A DNA stretch of 64,000 nucleotides from Apostichopus japonicus. Taxonomy: Eukaryota; Echinodermata; Holothuroidea; Aspidochirotida; Stichopodidae. Within the stretch, counting starts at the first letter, position 1, and the number at the start of each line of letters is the position of its first letter. A program made the translations under genes and the position numbers. The notes beneath the pieces are model-generated. The model saw only the letters and a list, made by a program, of their open reading frames with translations. It searched no databases and was not told the DNA's origin. This document shows positions 23,891 to 37,300 of the stretch, one piece after another. The stretch covers positions 8,058,213 to 8,122,212 of the forward strand of contig NC_092574.1 in the NCBI RefSeq assembly GCF_037975245.1, given 5' to 3'.

Positions 23891-26638
23891 TCTTGGTCAT
23901 AATGTTTTTTTCAGATTTTAACTTGTGAAAGTTCATATCAGCATTAAGGAAAACTGAATGGATATTGCAACTGTTTCCACATGATGTAGAGAACAGAGTG
24001 GTATGTAGTAAATGAACTGTGTAGACTTGGCGACAAAAACATTGCTGGCACTAAACACATTTCTAATGTAAAAGATAAGTTTAAAAACCCTTTCTGCTTG
24101 AATGAGATTTGATTGAGGAAACCTTGGATGTTGTCGTAACCTCATTATTCAATTGCAACTATTTATGTGGTTTGACACATTTCATAACATTTTTCTAATA
24201 TAACCTTTGTGTTAGTTCATACTAATATCACCTTAATACCTTCCCTGGAGTTCAGTACTTGTCTTACAGTACTGAATCTTAGCTATGCATATGACTATGA
24301 AGAAGACAAATATGTGCTGTGAAAGCCGAGCACAAGACTCCTTTGATGCTTGTAAAACCATAAAAAAAAAAGGCATGAAGAAAACTGCCCAAAGCTTCAA
24401 GTTTCCTTCATTATTTCGAAGATAAGAATTTATGGAAATTACTAGCAATAAGCAAACTTTTGAACTGTTCTAGACCTACCAGGATTTGGACCCTAAACCA
24501 AGACCCAGAGAATTATAAAATTTATAATTTGAAGCAGTGTTAATATCACCTTTCATGGGATTAATAGTAAGGTACATAACCGTGAGAATCTGTAAGATAA
24601 AATATATACTTAAAGTTTACAGCAAAATAGTTCAATCTACTTGCTTCTGAACTAAACAGTGAGGGTGGTATCTTAATTTAACAAATTGTAATGGAAGTTG
24701 TCAATACTTGGTAAACTATTTACAAGCTAATAGTGGCCAAACATGATGTTGTAGGAATTAGAAAATATGCAATGCAATATAAGCAAGAAATTTTTTGAAC
24801 AGAAATAAATGAATTTATAACAACCTTCAAGAACATCAGCTTAACCACCAATATGTGCTAGAAATGAAATAATGGTCACTTATGCTCTTTGCTTCATTCC
24901 TCAAACTTCTTTTCTGTGGCATAAAATTTTTAGAACCATTTGTCATGAATAATTTTTCTCTTCTCAAAACAATAAATAAAAGTTGTTACTGTAAGTTAAA
25001 TGAAAACAAATGAATGTATGATCTTATATTTCTCAAGTTTATTTTCCTTTAATAATGTTGAAATCAAATATTACAAAACGATATAATGCAGAGTATGAAT
25101 TATTACAAACCTTGGTCCCTGGCACCAAATGTTCCTATTTTCACCCATCAATCCTCATCTACCCCCTCCCCACTCCACCTACAATTACTATTTACCCATC
25201 TACGTAGTAACCTTTGTTATTTACATAAACAGATTAAGAGGGAAATATTCTAAATCTGTTGCATGATATGGATAAAATTGAAAGCAAATAGTTAATAGCC
25301 ATCTCTGTAATTTCTTCCTCAAAAGAAAGAACTATTTCATACATTTTTGTAGAAAAATAATTATTAAAAAGTTTACTTTTGATAATAATAACAATAAAGA
25401 TTGCAAAATAATATATATCTGTGAAGTTAAGATTTCCCTCTACCAGTAAAAACCAGAACACTGTTTAAAACATAAAAAGGACAAAATGTACAAAAAAAAC
25501 ACAAAAAAATCTTGCTATTGTTTGAGATCTTGAACATAACATACATCGTATTGCATCTTGCTCATGTCCAGATGTTTAAAGGAGCATTTTGAGGAAAAAT
25601 ATAACAAATTTTCTGCCCTGTCAAGATACTAAAATCCCATGCCAATGAAGGTCATTAATTTCACTAGACAACTTTAACCTCAAATAATGTATTCCAAGTG
25701 GAACAATTTCAAACATTATCAATGTGATTTCTGTGCCTAAAATATGAAAAATTTCTTGAGTGTTAACTATGGAAGATCAATGGATTTGTTCACCACTTTA
25801 ACCACTGTAGGCTTGATTAAGTTTACAATTAAATGCATAAAGCTTCTGTAATTGCTTCAAGAAAGTTGTTGTTTTTGGTTGAAAGCAATTTATTCCTTTC
25901 CTCCCATGTTGTAAGTCCTATTCATATAGGGTAAAATGAATTGGTTTGTTTACGAGGTAAACACCCCCCACCCCCTACCCCAATACAGAAATCATTGATA
26001 CAAATATGTAGCTAACCTGTTGCATTATTGTTCAAAATTATACATGGCTTTAAAATTCATTTGTATACATATCCTCCAGTTCTGCTTGTGTTAATTCTAG
26101 TTAAGAATGAAACTTCATGTCTTCTTATGGCATATATACATTTTTGTTACATGCGCAGTTTTATCAAGTTTTTTGAAACACACTTAGAAGGAAGTGAAAA
26201 TACAAGGAACTCTTTTTTCTGATACAACAAATTTGTTACCATCGAAGAACAGAAAGTAAAACACAAAGTGTGTATTGCAGTCTAAGAAGTAAAATACTAA
26301 ACTTTGTCGCACAAAAGAGAAACTTTATGAAATGTTGGTCCGTCAAATGTAATACAAACTATTCCTGTGTAAATAAAAAAATATCTACAATGGCAGAAAA
26401 GGAGACAAAAATCCTCCAAGCAATTCTGGGATACATATAAATATTGCAAAATTATGAGGAGATATCAGATATGCAACAGTTATCCTGTGTGACATATTGA
26501 CTTTTAATTTTGGGGATTAACCTTGAATAAATAGAAAGGAAATGCATTTCTTTTTCAAATGTTGAAAAAAATAGCCATCGTAATGAGCACTCAATCCATA
26601 TCTTATTTAGATTTAATACAAACCAATGACCTAGTTTT
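23891..26638. other. AT-rich intergenic region, nothing recognised
   Basis: No frame longer than about 75 codons and no similarity that I recognise. A C-rich run lies at 25965-25980 and A-runs are common. It may include the 3' flank of the SET copy and of the kinase gene. Confidence 0.6.
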
Positions 26639-27065
26639 ACGATCGCATTGTAATGAGTGACCATTTAGCAGTACATGTAATTATCCAGCAATGAGCTATG
26701 TTATAGACCCATTGTAATGAGTGACCATTTAGCAGTATGTGTAATTATCCAGCAATGAGCTATTTAATAGACCCCATTGTAATTAATGACCATTTAGCAG
26801 TGCGCGTAATTATCCAGCAATGAGCTATTTCATAGACCCATTGTAATTAATGACCACTTAGCAGTATGTGTAATTATCCAGCAATGAGCTATTTAATAGA
26901 CCCCATTGTAATTAATGACCATTTAGCAGTACGCGTAATTATCCAGCAATGAGCTATTTCGTAGACTCATTGAAATTAGTGACCATTTAGCAGTATGTGT
27001 AATTATCCAGCAATGAGCTATTTAATAGACCCCATTGTAATGAGTAACCATTTAGCAGTATGTGT
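26639..27065. repeat. 64-bp tandem repeat with alternating unit types
   Basis: About 6.5 copies of ATTGTAAT(G/T)A(G/A)TGACCATTTAGCAGT..GTAATTATCCAGCAATGAGCTATTT. Units alternate between one with TATGTG and TTTAATAGACCCC and one with (A/G)CGCG or ACATG and a different end, so the effective period is about 129 bp. Confidence 0.9.
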
Positions 27066-28207
27066 TTTCTATTGTCTATTATCTATTGTTGTTACATTGC
27101 AAGACAATATTACAACTATTATTCATAATGAGAATTGAGTTCATGTTATTGATCCACTAACCAAGCTCTGCCTGTATGAATTTCAATATGTTGAACAATC
27201 AATACCTTGTTTTGTGCACATTGGGACAATCATTATTAACTTTTGCATATGAACCTCATTTTCTTTCTTCAATTTTTTTCAATAGTTTCAAATCAATAAT
27301 CCAGCTTTTTGCCTGCAAACGGTCCAATAGTGTTATACAAACTTTTCTTGCAAAGCAAATACTGCAAAAGGAAATACCAAAGAAGCAGCTTGTGTCTCCA
27401 ACATGGCTAAAAACTCATTGGATATATTTCCCTTGATGTTATTGATCAAACTTTTTTGTTGCCAATTAATTTATAAGAAGTATTTGAAATTTCCTGATAC
27501 AGAAAAAAAAGAGTTGGAACACAAAGATATATGTTGTTTCACTGATCAAATTTACTTTGCCATCAACTATATCAGAGTAACTGTGGTAAATATGCTAATG
27601 GCCGTCACAATGTGACAACGAACAACATCTCACCTATAAATAAAAGACCTGGTGTCATCCCACGACAAAATAGTTAACGAGACTTACCATTAATGTATAT
27701 CAGTTGGAATTTAGGTACACTTACTTAGGTACACTTACTAAATCAAAAACTGTTTCAGACTGTATAAATGACAATTAACTTTACAGGGTGAGAAATATAT
27801 TGTAAATACATCATTTCTTAACAAGACTGCAAGCCCACGATAATTGGATGAGTACTGTCATGAACAAACTAAACATAGGTAAATGCCATGCTATGTATAT
27901 TCCATTTTGAAACGGTTATCGGTTCCAATCGTTCCAAGAATCCAGTGTTTGATGGGGGAACCATGCAACCATACAATCCATTCTCTTCTTCACCAGAAAA
28001 CACCGGATAAAGTGAAACATTCTCGATCACGTAATTTGGGATTCACTTAATCGACGGCCATATTTCTGGGATGTTTCCTGAGCAAACATTGGCAATAGAT
28101 TTGTAAAGATGGTGGCTTTTCACCTCTGTACCCTTGAGTTGTATCAGACTGAATCTCACACTATTGGATGTTGAAATAATTGAATTTTTTTAAAAAGAGA
28201 TTGCATT
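27066..28207. other. 3' flank of the kinase gene
   Basis: AT-rich, without a recognised gene. The 86- and 70-codon plus-strand frames at 27176-27615 show no known motif. Confidence 0.5.
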
Positions 28208-28350
28208 CTATTTAAATATTTTATGTATCTTCTTCATCGCTGTCTTGATTTCTGAAAAGTTTGGTCTGTCCTCTGGTTCTTTCCTCCAGCAGGCCTGGAT
28301 CCATTCCCAGACGGCATCTGGACATTCGGGAGGCTGGTTCATCCGATAGC
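28208..28350 (-). CDS. FER: Fes/Fer-like kinase, last coding exon
   Basis: It begins after TTTCAG and completes a split Gly codon (G|GC), then [24 protein letters not shown] and a lysine-rich end before TAG. It encodes the end of the kinase C-lobe, with the conserved CW..P..RP motif. The stop at 28208-28210 matches the usual end of the family just after the domain. Confidence 0.9.
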
Positions 28351-31300
28351 CTGAAATTGTGGAGAAGATAGGCTTATAACCATGACAACGAAAAACAAGC
28401 ACAGGCATCTAACGGTCGCTATGGTAGTGGTCAATAACGAGACATTTTAGGCATATTTCCAAGAATGTCAGACTTTTTTCTACATCATTTGTATCATTCA
28501 TATTATATGTAACTAGCAGTAGTTAGTATCTAACGTAAATTAAGGTGGCATTTTTCTTGAGGACGAAAAGAAGGAAGCAGTTACAGCTTTACAAAAATTA
28601 ACCCCCCTCCACTCCCCCAAAGAATAATTCATTAACTGTCTGGTACAGCTTTGGAAACCCTCTATTATACCTACTGAGGCTTTCTTGTGTAACTATAGTA
28701 ACCAACTGAGGACCACCTGGTGTAACTTTTGTTATCTATTATATATTGTCTTTTAATTTTAATTTGAATTGCATACAGTGAGTACTATTATTTTCCAGTT
28801 CATCTGGCCAATATTCTTATTTTCCTTAAAGGGGGAGGGTAAGGTTAAGGTGACTTCATATTCCTCTCTCATTGTTTTTCAGTACTTACCGCCTTGTATT
28901 TTCTCTCTGGCCTCGTTGTTATTCATGCCGGGGTACGGAGTGCTACCTCTGGAGAATATCTCCCAGAGGAGTACTCCATAATTCCAGACGTCAGAGAGCG
29001 ACGTGTATCTTCCTGAAAGAGGATAGAGAGAGGACAAGCAGAACGGGTTGATTCCTGAGGAGATAGATGATGCAAGTCTCACGTTGAATGGAAGAGTCTA
29101 AAAAACATATTTATATATATATATTTTATTATATATGCAATCAATTAAATATGTATCTGAAGAAGATTTGAATGCTAGTACCTGGCTGTTGATGTTTCAT
29201 GCTACGATGTAAGCTAGGGGCAAATTTTTTACGGATTTTGACTGGTTGTCCATCTGACAACCCGGCCTAATAGTTTATATGTCGAGAAAATTATAAAAAT
29301 ATCAAAATAAGAATCACTAATACATTCACTTCAGGAGAGATTGATTAGACCATTGTTTAGATTAGATTAATTAAAACTGATTGGTTGGAATTAAACAGGA
29401 CTATATCTGAGCCTTATGATGTTTAGATTTATATGTTTGATTATTGATTCCTAGAGCTACAGTATGATGTGTCAACTGTTTTTAACAAATAATTCTTATT
29501 TTTCAAATTGGGGGCCTGGGGGGAGGGGGATGTGGGGTGGGGAAATACATTATCAATGAATTTGGACAAAAAAAATCTAAGATGCCAATCAGGATGCTCA
29601 TTATGGATTCCAAGGGCTCAGGTAAACTCTTCAATGAAGTGGCAGGGTTTGGGATTGAAAGTGTTTCACATAATAAAACGATTTTCAAAATGTTTCCTTG
29701 TGTTTTATTTCAAATTGTGAATGTTCTGATTTGGCCAAAAATGAGAAATACAATCTTAATGCTTTGGCCAGACAAAATCATTAAATTTTGAAAGAAAAAA
29801 AAAATGTTCTCAAATGCCAGTCAGGATGCTCATTATGGATTCCAAGAGCTCGGGTATACTCTTCAATGAAGGTAAGTGTCGGTCTATGGAACACTAATAA
29901 AATGATTTTCAAATGTGTCTTTGTACTTTCTTTAAATTGAGAACGAATAATCTCATTATAGCTTAATAAGAAGGACACCCTCTATACAGTGTAGAAAAAA
30001 CTAAAAAAAAATGGCCAAAAAAAGAAGAGAATTGATAAGGCTATAAGCCATACGAAATCCCAAAAATTTTGACCAAAAAAAAAAGGTTCTCAAATGCCAG
30101 TCGGGATGCTCATTATGGATTCCCAGAGCCCAGATATGCTTCTCTCTGAAGTTAAAAGTGGTAGCCTATGGAATTTTTAGCCTATTAAAATGATTCTCAA
30201 AATGTTTCATTATAAATCCCCTCAAATTGAGAATGAATACTATCACTGCTGCTTTATAAGAAGGACACCCTCTATCTAATGCATATATGTAGGAAGAACT
30301 AAAATAAGGTCATGATTTTGGCCAAAAAATAAATAAACTCCTTAGGTTATATAGCCATACAAATTCATTAAATTTGGACCAAAAAAAAAAGTTCTCAAAT
30401 GCCAGTCAGGATGCTCATTATAGACACCAAGGGCCCTGTTATGCTTCTCTCTGAAGTTAAAAGTGGAAGTCTATGAAATTTTTAGCCTATTAAAATGATT
30501 CTCAAAATGTTTCATTACAAATTCTCTCAAATTGAGAATGAATAATATCACTGTTGCTTTATAAGAAGGACACCCACTATCTAATGCATATGCATGGAAA
30601 GAACTATAAAGGTCATGATTTTGGCCACAAAAAAAAAAGAAACTCATAAGGCTATAGCCATACAAAATCATTAAATTTTGGAAACAAAAAAAAGTTCTCA
30701 AGTGCCAGTCAGGATGCTCATGGATTCCCAGAGCCCAGATATGCTTCTCTCTGAAGTTAAAAGTGGTAGTTTATGGAATCTTTAGCCTATTAAAATGATT
30801 CTCAAAATGTTTCACTAAAATTCTCTCAAATTGAGAAGGAATAATATCATTGTTGCTTAATAAGAAGGACACCCTCCATCCAATGCATATGTGTGGAAAG
30901 AACTAAAAGGGTCGTGATTTTTACCCCTCCCCAAAGTAAGGCTTTGGCCATACATACTCAATAAATTCAGACAAAAAAAGTTCTCAATGCCAGTCAGGAT
31001 GCTCATTATGGATACCCAGAGCCCAGATATGCTTCTCTCTGAAGTTAAAAGTGGTAGTTTATGGAATTTTTAGCATATTAAAATGATTCTCAAAATGTTT
31101 CATTATAAATTCTCTCAAATTGAGATTGAATAATATCATTGTTGCTTAATCAGAAGGACACCCTCCATCCAATGCATATGTGTGGAAAGAACTAAAAGGG
31201 TCGTGATTTTTACCCCCCCTCCCCCTCCCCAAAGTAAGGCTTTGGCCATACAAACTCAATAAATTCAGACAAAAACAGTTCTCAATGCCAGTCAGGATGC

Positions 31301-34300
31301 TCATTATAGATACCAAGAGCCCAGATATGCTTCTCTCTGAAGTTAAAAGTGATAGCATATGGAATTATTAGCATATTAAAATGATTCTCAAAATGTTTCA
31401 TTATAAATTCTCTCAAATTGAGAATGAATAATATCATTGTTGCTTAATCAGAAGGACACCCTCTATCCAATGCATATGTGTGGAAAGAACTAAAAGGGTC
31501 GTGATTTTTACCCCCCTCCCCAAAGTAAGGCTTTGGCCATACAAACTCAATAAATTCAGACAAAAACAGTTCTCAATGCCAGTCAGGATGCTCATTATGG
31601 ATACCAAGAGCCCAGGTATGCTTCTCTCTGAAGTTAAAAGTGGTAGCATATGGAATTTTTAGCATATTAAAATGATTCTCAAAATGTTTCATTATAAATT
31701 CTCTCAAATTGAGAATAATATCATTGTTGCTTAATAAGAACGACACCCTCTCTCTAATGCACATGTGTGGAAAGAATTAAATTGATCATGATGTGAGCCA
31801 TATGGCTGCAACTTTACAAATTTAGTGAATTTGGAGAACGAAAGTTCTCAATTCACAGTCAGGATGCTCCCTATGTTTTCATACAGAGCTCAGAAATATG
31901 CTTTACTATGCAGTTTCTATGTTTTTTTAGAATTTCTTTCAAGGTGGGAATGGTTCTTCTCATTCCATCTATTTTTGTAAAATTAAATGAAATTAGAAAA
32001 TCAGAAATTTGCTTTTCTATCCAGATAAAAGTGGTAGTCTATGGAATTTTAAGCCTCATGATATCATAACAATTTTCAAAGTGTTTTAGAATAACCTTCT
32101 TTTAACCTGGGAATGAATAATACATTATTACATAATTCAAAAAGACACCCTCCATCCTATGCATATACTTAAAAGGTCATGATTATGGTAAAATATAGAG
32201 TTATTTTTAAAGGGTTAAAAATTCCCAATAAACCACTTTAAACTGATCCTAGACAAGCATATCTGGTAACTCATAATGAGCATTCTATGTGACATTTGAA
32301 AGGGGTTTTTTTTTCGACTGAATTTAGGGTTCTATTTATTATTGTTTAGCATTGGGTGTTTATTACTATCTGTTTTAGGCTTTTACAATAATGGTCTTAC
32401 TGTACTATTGTTTCTCATACTTATTTATATTTATAAACATAGACTATGATTTAATCTTTTGTGCATTTTGTTAAGTTTTTAAAATTATTTTACTATTTAC
32501 ATACTTCTGAAGTTGTTTTGGACTGTATGCATTCAGGTTGTATTTTTTTATTATCGTTTAGTACAAGTGTTTTTTATATTGTTGGGCTTTTACATTTTAT
32601 GCCTTATTGGTTCTATATATTTAATATTTAGGTTTTTGTTACTATTTGTTTTTAGGTTTTACATTTGCAAAGCGCTTTGAGCAGTGTTGCTGATTATGCG
32701 CTTAAAATATTACTTATTATTATTAATATTATTGACTGATGATTTTTTTGTCTTAGCTTTTTAATTCTTTCCAAAACTATGGTTAGGATGGAAGTTGTCC
32801 TACTGCATTAAGTTCAAATAATATGCTACATTCTCAATTTGAAAGGAAGTGAAATGAAACATTCTGATAATTATTTTAATATTTAGAGGTTTAAACAGTC
32901 CATAGACTTCAACTATTAGTTTCAGTATAAAGCATATTTCTGAGCTCTGGGAATTTATAATGAGCATCCTGACTGGCATTTGAGTACCTTTGTTGATTTT
33001 TGCATGGCTGAAACCTAATGATTTTTTTGTGGCAAATCATGTCTTCCTATTTTTTCCACAAGCAACAATGATATAATAAATTCCTAATTTGAAAGAAGTT
33101 ATAACAAAACATTTTAAAAATCATTTTAATATTTAGCGGCTCTAAGTTCCATAGACTAACTATTTAACTTGGAATCCATAATGAACATCCTGACTGGCAT
33201 TTGAGAACTTTCTATTTGTTTTGGTCCATATTTAACAGTTTTGTAGGCTGAAACCTTATAATTTTGTTTTATTTTTTGGCCAAAAAAATGACCTTTTAAG
33301 TTGAGGGTATCCTTCTGAATTAAGCAACAATTATATCAATTCCTAATTTGAAAGAAGTTATAATAAAACATTTTAAAAAATCATTTTAATATTTAGAGGC
33401 TTTTGGTTCCATAGACTAACACTTTAACATCAGAACTTTCTATTTTTGTTTGTCCAACTTTAAGTTTTGTTACTCTAAAACCATAAAATTATTTTAATAT
33501 TATAAGAGGCCTAGCTCTGAGAATCCATAACGAGCATCCTGACTGGCATTTGAGAAATTGTTATTTGGTCCAAATTATATAAGTTTGTAAAATTAAATTT
33601 AAGTTAAATTTAAATTAACTAAGTTATAATTTTCTTTAGCTAAACTATGACCTTTATAAGTATTTCCACAATGATGCATAGGATGGTGTGTGTCTTTCTG
33701 AATTAAGCAACAATCATATAATACAATCCAAATTTGAAAGAAATTATTATGACAAATTTTGAAAATCATTTTATGCACATTTCTGAGCTTTGAGATGCCA
33801 TTATGAGTATCCTGACTTCTGTCCAAATTGAATGATTTTTGATAATATTTGAAAACAATCATGACCTTTTAAGGCCTTTCCAAAATTACGCATAGGGTGG
33901 AGGGTGTCCTTCAGTAAAAAGCAACAATGGCATTTGAAAACTTCTGCCAAATTGAAAGTTTTGTAGGGCCATATATAGCCTATGACTTTTTTTTTTTTAA
34001 TTCTTTAGTAAAAATCATGACTGTTTTAATTCTTTCCAAAATTATGCATAGGATGTCTTTTATTCTCAATTATCAGGTCTGGATGCTCTTTATGGATTCC
34101 TAGAGCCCTGGTTTGCATTTGTTTAGTGGTAGTCCCTAATTATCAAAATGATTTCATATAACACAAAATCATTCAATTTAGATTCTCAGCATCAAGAATT
34201 TTATGCTTTTCTCTGAAGCTAAAAGTGGCATGTTAAGAGGGTTATAACTCCATTTTTTGCTGTGGCTAAAATTCTGACCTTTTTTTAATTCTTTCTAATA

Positions 34301-37300
34301 TTACACCTAGATTGGAAGTTGTCATTCTGATTTAAGTTATTATTACTTCTGAATATTACTTCTGACTTATTACGTCTGAGTACTTATTACTTCTGAGTTA
34401 TTATTACTTCTGAATTAAGTAATATAATCAGTTCCCACATTGATAAAAGTTATAGCCATTTTTTGTAACATCACTTTAATTTTTGAAGGGTAAAACTTCT
34501 AAAGACTACCACCTTTAACTCCATTTTTTTTTTCTGTGGCTACAATCGTGACCTATTTTTAATTCTTTCTAATATTATACCTAGATTGAAAGTTGTCATT
34601 CTGAATTAAGTTAGATGAATATGATCTGTTCCTACCTTGAAAGAGGTTATAAACATTTTTGGGGGAAAATCACTTTAATGTTTAGAAGGTTAACTTTCAG
34701 AGAAAAGAACATTTCTGGGCTCTGGGAATCTATTTTAGAACTTTCATATTTTGTCCAAACTATAATGATATTGTACATGCTTATAAATACCTTATTTTGT
34801 TTGCCTTATGATGATTTTTAATTATTTGCCAAAATAATGACCTGTTTCTAAAATGATTTGATCCCAATTATTTATTATGTAACGGGCAATAGCCTTGTGA
34901 TTCAATTTGTTTTTGGCCACACTCATTTTATCTTTTCATTTTAACTCAATACATGTTTCTGCATTTGAAAACTTTTGTTTTGGTCCAAATTTAATGATTT
35001 TGTAAGGCTAAAACCTTATGATTTTTTTCATTTTTGGCCAAAGTCATGACCATTTAAGTTTTTTTCCACAATTACACATAAAATGGAGGGTTTCCTTCTG
35101 TGTTAGGCAACAATGGATACAATCAATTCCAAATTTGAAAGAAGTTATAAGAAAATATGTCAAAAATCATGATAAATATTTAGAGGCTTTAAGTTCCATA
35201 GACTAACACTTTTTACTTCAGAGAAAAGCATATTTCTGGTCTCTGGGAATCCATAATGAGCATCCTGACTGGCATATGAGAACCTTTTTATACTTGTCCC
35301 AATTTAATGTTTTGTAATGCTAAAACTTAATGATTTTTGTTTTACTTTTTACCAAAATCATGACCATTTAAGTTGTTCCACAAATATATGCATATGATTT
35401 AGGGTGTCCTCCTAAATTCAGCAACAATGATATAATTCATTCCCAATGTAATAGAAGTTATGAAAAACATTTTGAAAATCATTTTAATAAGCATAAAAAT
35501 CCATACATTACCACTTTTAACCTTCAGAGAAAAGTATGTTTCCAAGCTCGGAGAATCACTAATGAGCATCCTGACTGGCATTTGAGAACATTTTGTTTGT
35601 TCAAGTTAATTGATTTAGTAAGACTATTCATATCGCCTTACGAATATGTAAATTTTCCACCAAAACAAAATATCATAACCATTTTCATTCTTTCCACTAT
35701 GATGCATAAGAGACAAAGGCTGTCCCTCCTAAAGTAAGCAACAATGATATAATACATTCCCAATGTGAAAGAAGTAATTATGAAACATTTTGAAAATCAT
35801 TTTAATAAGCATAAAAATCCATACACTTCCACTTTTAACTTCAGAGAATAGCATATTTTTGAGCTCTGGGAATCCATAATGAGCATCCTTACTGGCATTT
35901 GAGAACTTTTTTTTGGTCCAAAATTTAACAGTTTTGTAAGGCCTTGTAAGCCTTACAAGTTTTTTTTTTGGCCGCCAAAATCATGACCTTTAAGTTTTTC
36001 CACAATAATGCATAGGATGGCGGGTGTCCTTCTGTATAAAGCAACAATGATATAATACATTCCCAGTAATTATGAAACATTTTGAAAATCATTTTAATAA
36101 GCGTAAAAATCCATACACTACCACTTTTAACTTCAGAGAAAAGTATGTTTCCAAGCTCTGGTTCCGTCATGGGCATCCTGAGTGGCATTGGAGAACTCGT
36201 TGAGTTTTTGGCCCCAATTTAGATATCATGAACAGTTTAATTCTTTCCACGGTGATGCATTAGATGGAAGGTGTCCTTCTGAAGGAAGCAATATGATATA
36301 AAACATTCCCAATGTGAAAGGAATTTTTAGAAACATTTTGAAAATCATTTTAATAAGCATAAAAATCCATACACTACCACTTTTAACTTCAGAGAAAAGT
36401 ATGTTTCCAAGCTCTGGTTCCGTAATGGGCATCCTGAGTGGCATTGGAGAACTTGTTGAGTTTTTGGCCCCAATTTAGATATCATGAACAGTTTAATTCT
36501 TTCCACGGTGATGCATTAGATGGAAGGTGTCCTTCTGAAGGAAGCAATATGATATAATACATTCCCAATGTGAAAGGAATTTTAGAAACATTTTGAAAAT
36601 CATTTTAATAAGCATAAAAATCCACACACTACCACTTTAACTTCAGAGAATAGCATATTTTTGAGCTCTGTGAATCCATAATGAGCATACTGACTGGCAT
36701 TTGAGAACTTTTTTTTTGTCCAAAATTTAACAGTTTTGTAAGGCCTTGTAAACCTTACAAGTTTTTTTTTTTTGCAGCCAAAATCATGACCTTTAAGTTT
36801 TTCCACAATAATGCATAGGATGGAGGGTGTCCTTCTGTATAAAGCAACAATGATATTATACATTCTCAATGTGAAAGAAGTTATAATGAAACATTTTGAA
36901 AATCATTTCAGTAAGCATAAAAATCCATAGACTAAACACATATTAACTTCAAAAAGAAGCATATTTCTGAGCTCTGGGAATCCATAATGAGCATCCTGAC
37001 TGGCATTTGAGAACTTTCTTTTTTGTCCAAAATTTAACAGTTTTGTAAGGCTAACACCTTACAAGTTTTTTTTTTTGTGGCCAAAATCATGACCTTTTTA
37101 GTTCTTTCAACACATATGCATTAGATAGAGGATGTCCTTCTGAATTAAGCAACAATAATATCATACATTCCCAATGTGAAAGAAGTTATAATGAAACATT
37201 TTGAAAATCATTTCAGTAAGCATAAAAATCCATAGACTAAACACATATTAACTTCAAAAAGAAGCATATTTCTGAGCTCTGGGAATCCATAATGAGCATC

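Noticed and set aside
35399-36869. Recurring minus frames starting MPLRM or MPVRM
   Set aside because: They repeat because the 305-bp satellite repeats. Units have different stops and shifts, so no conserved protein is kept.
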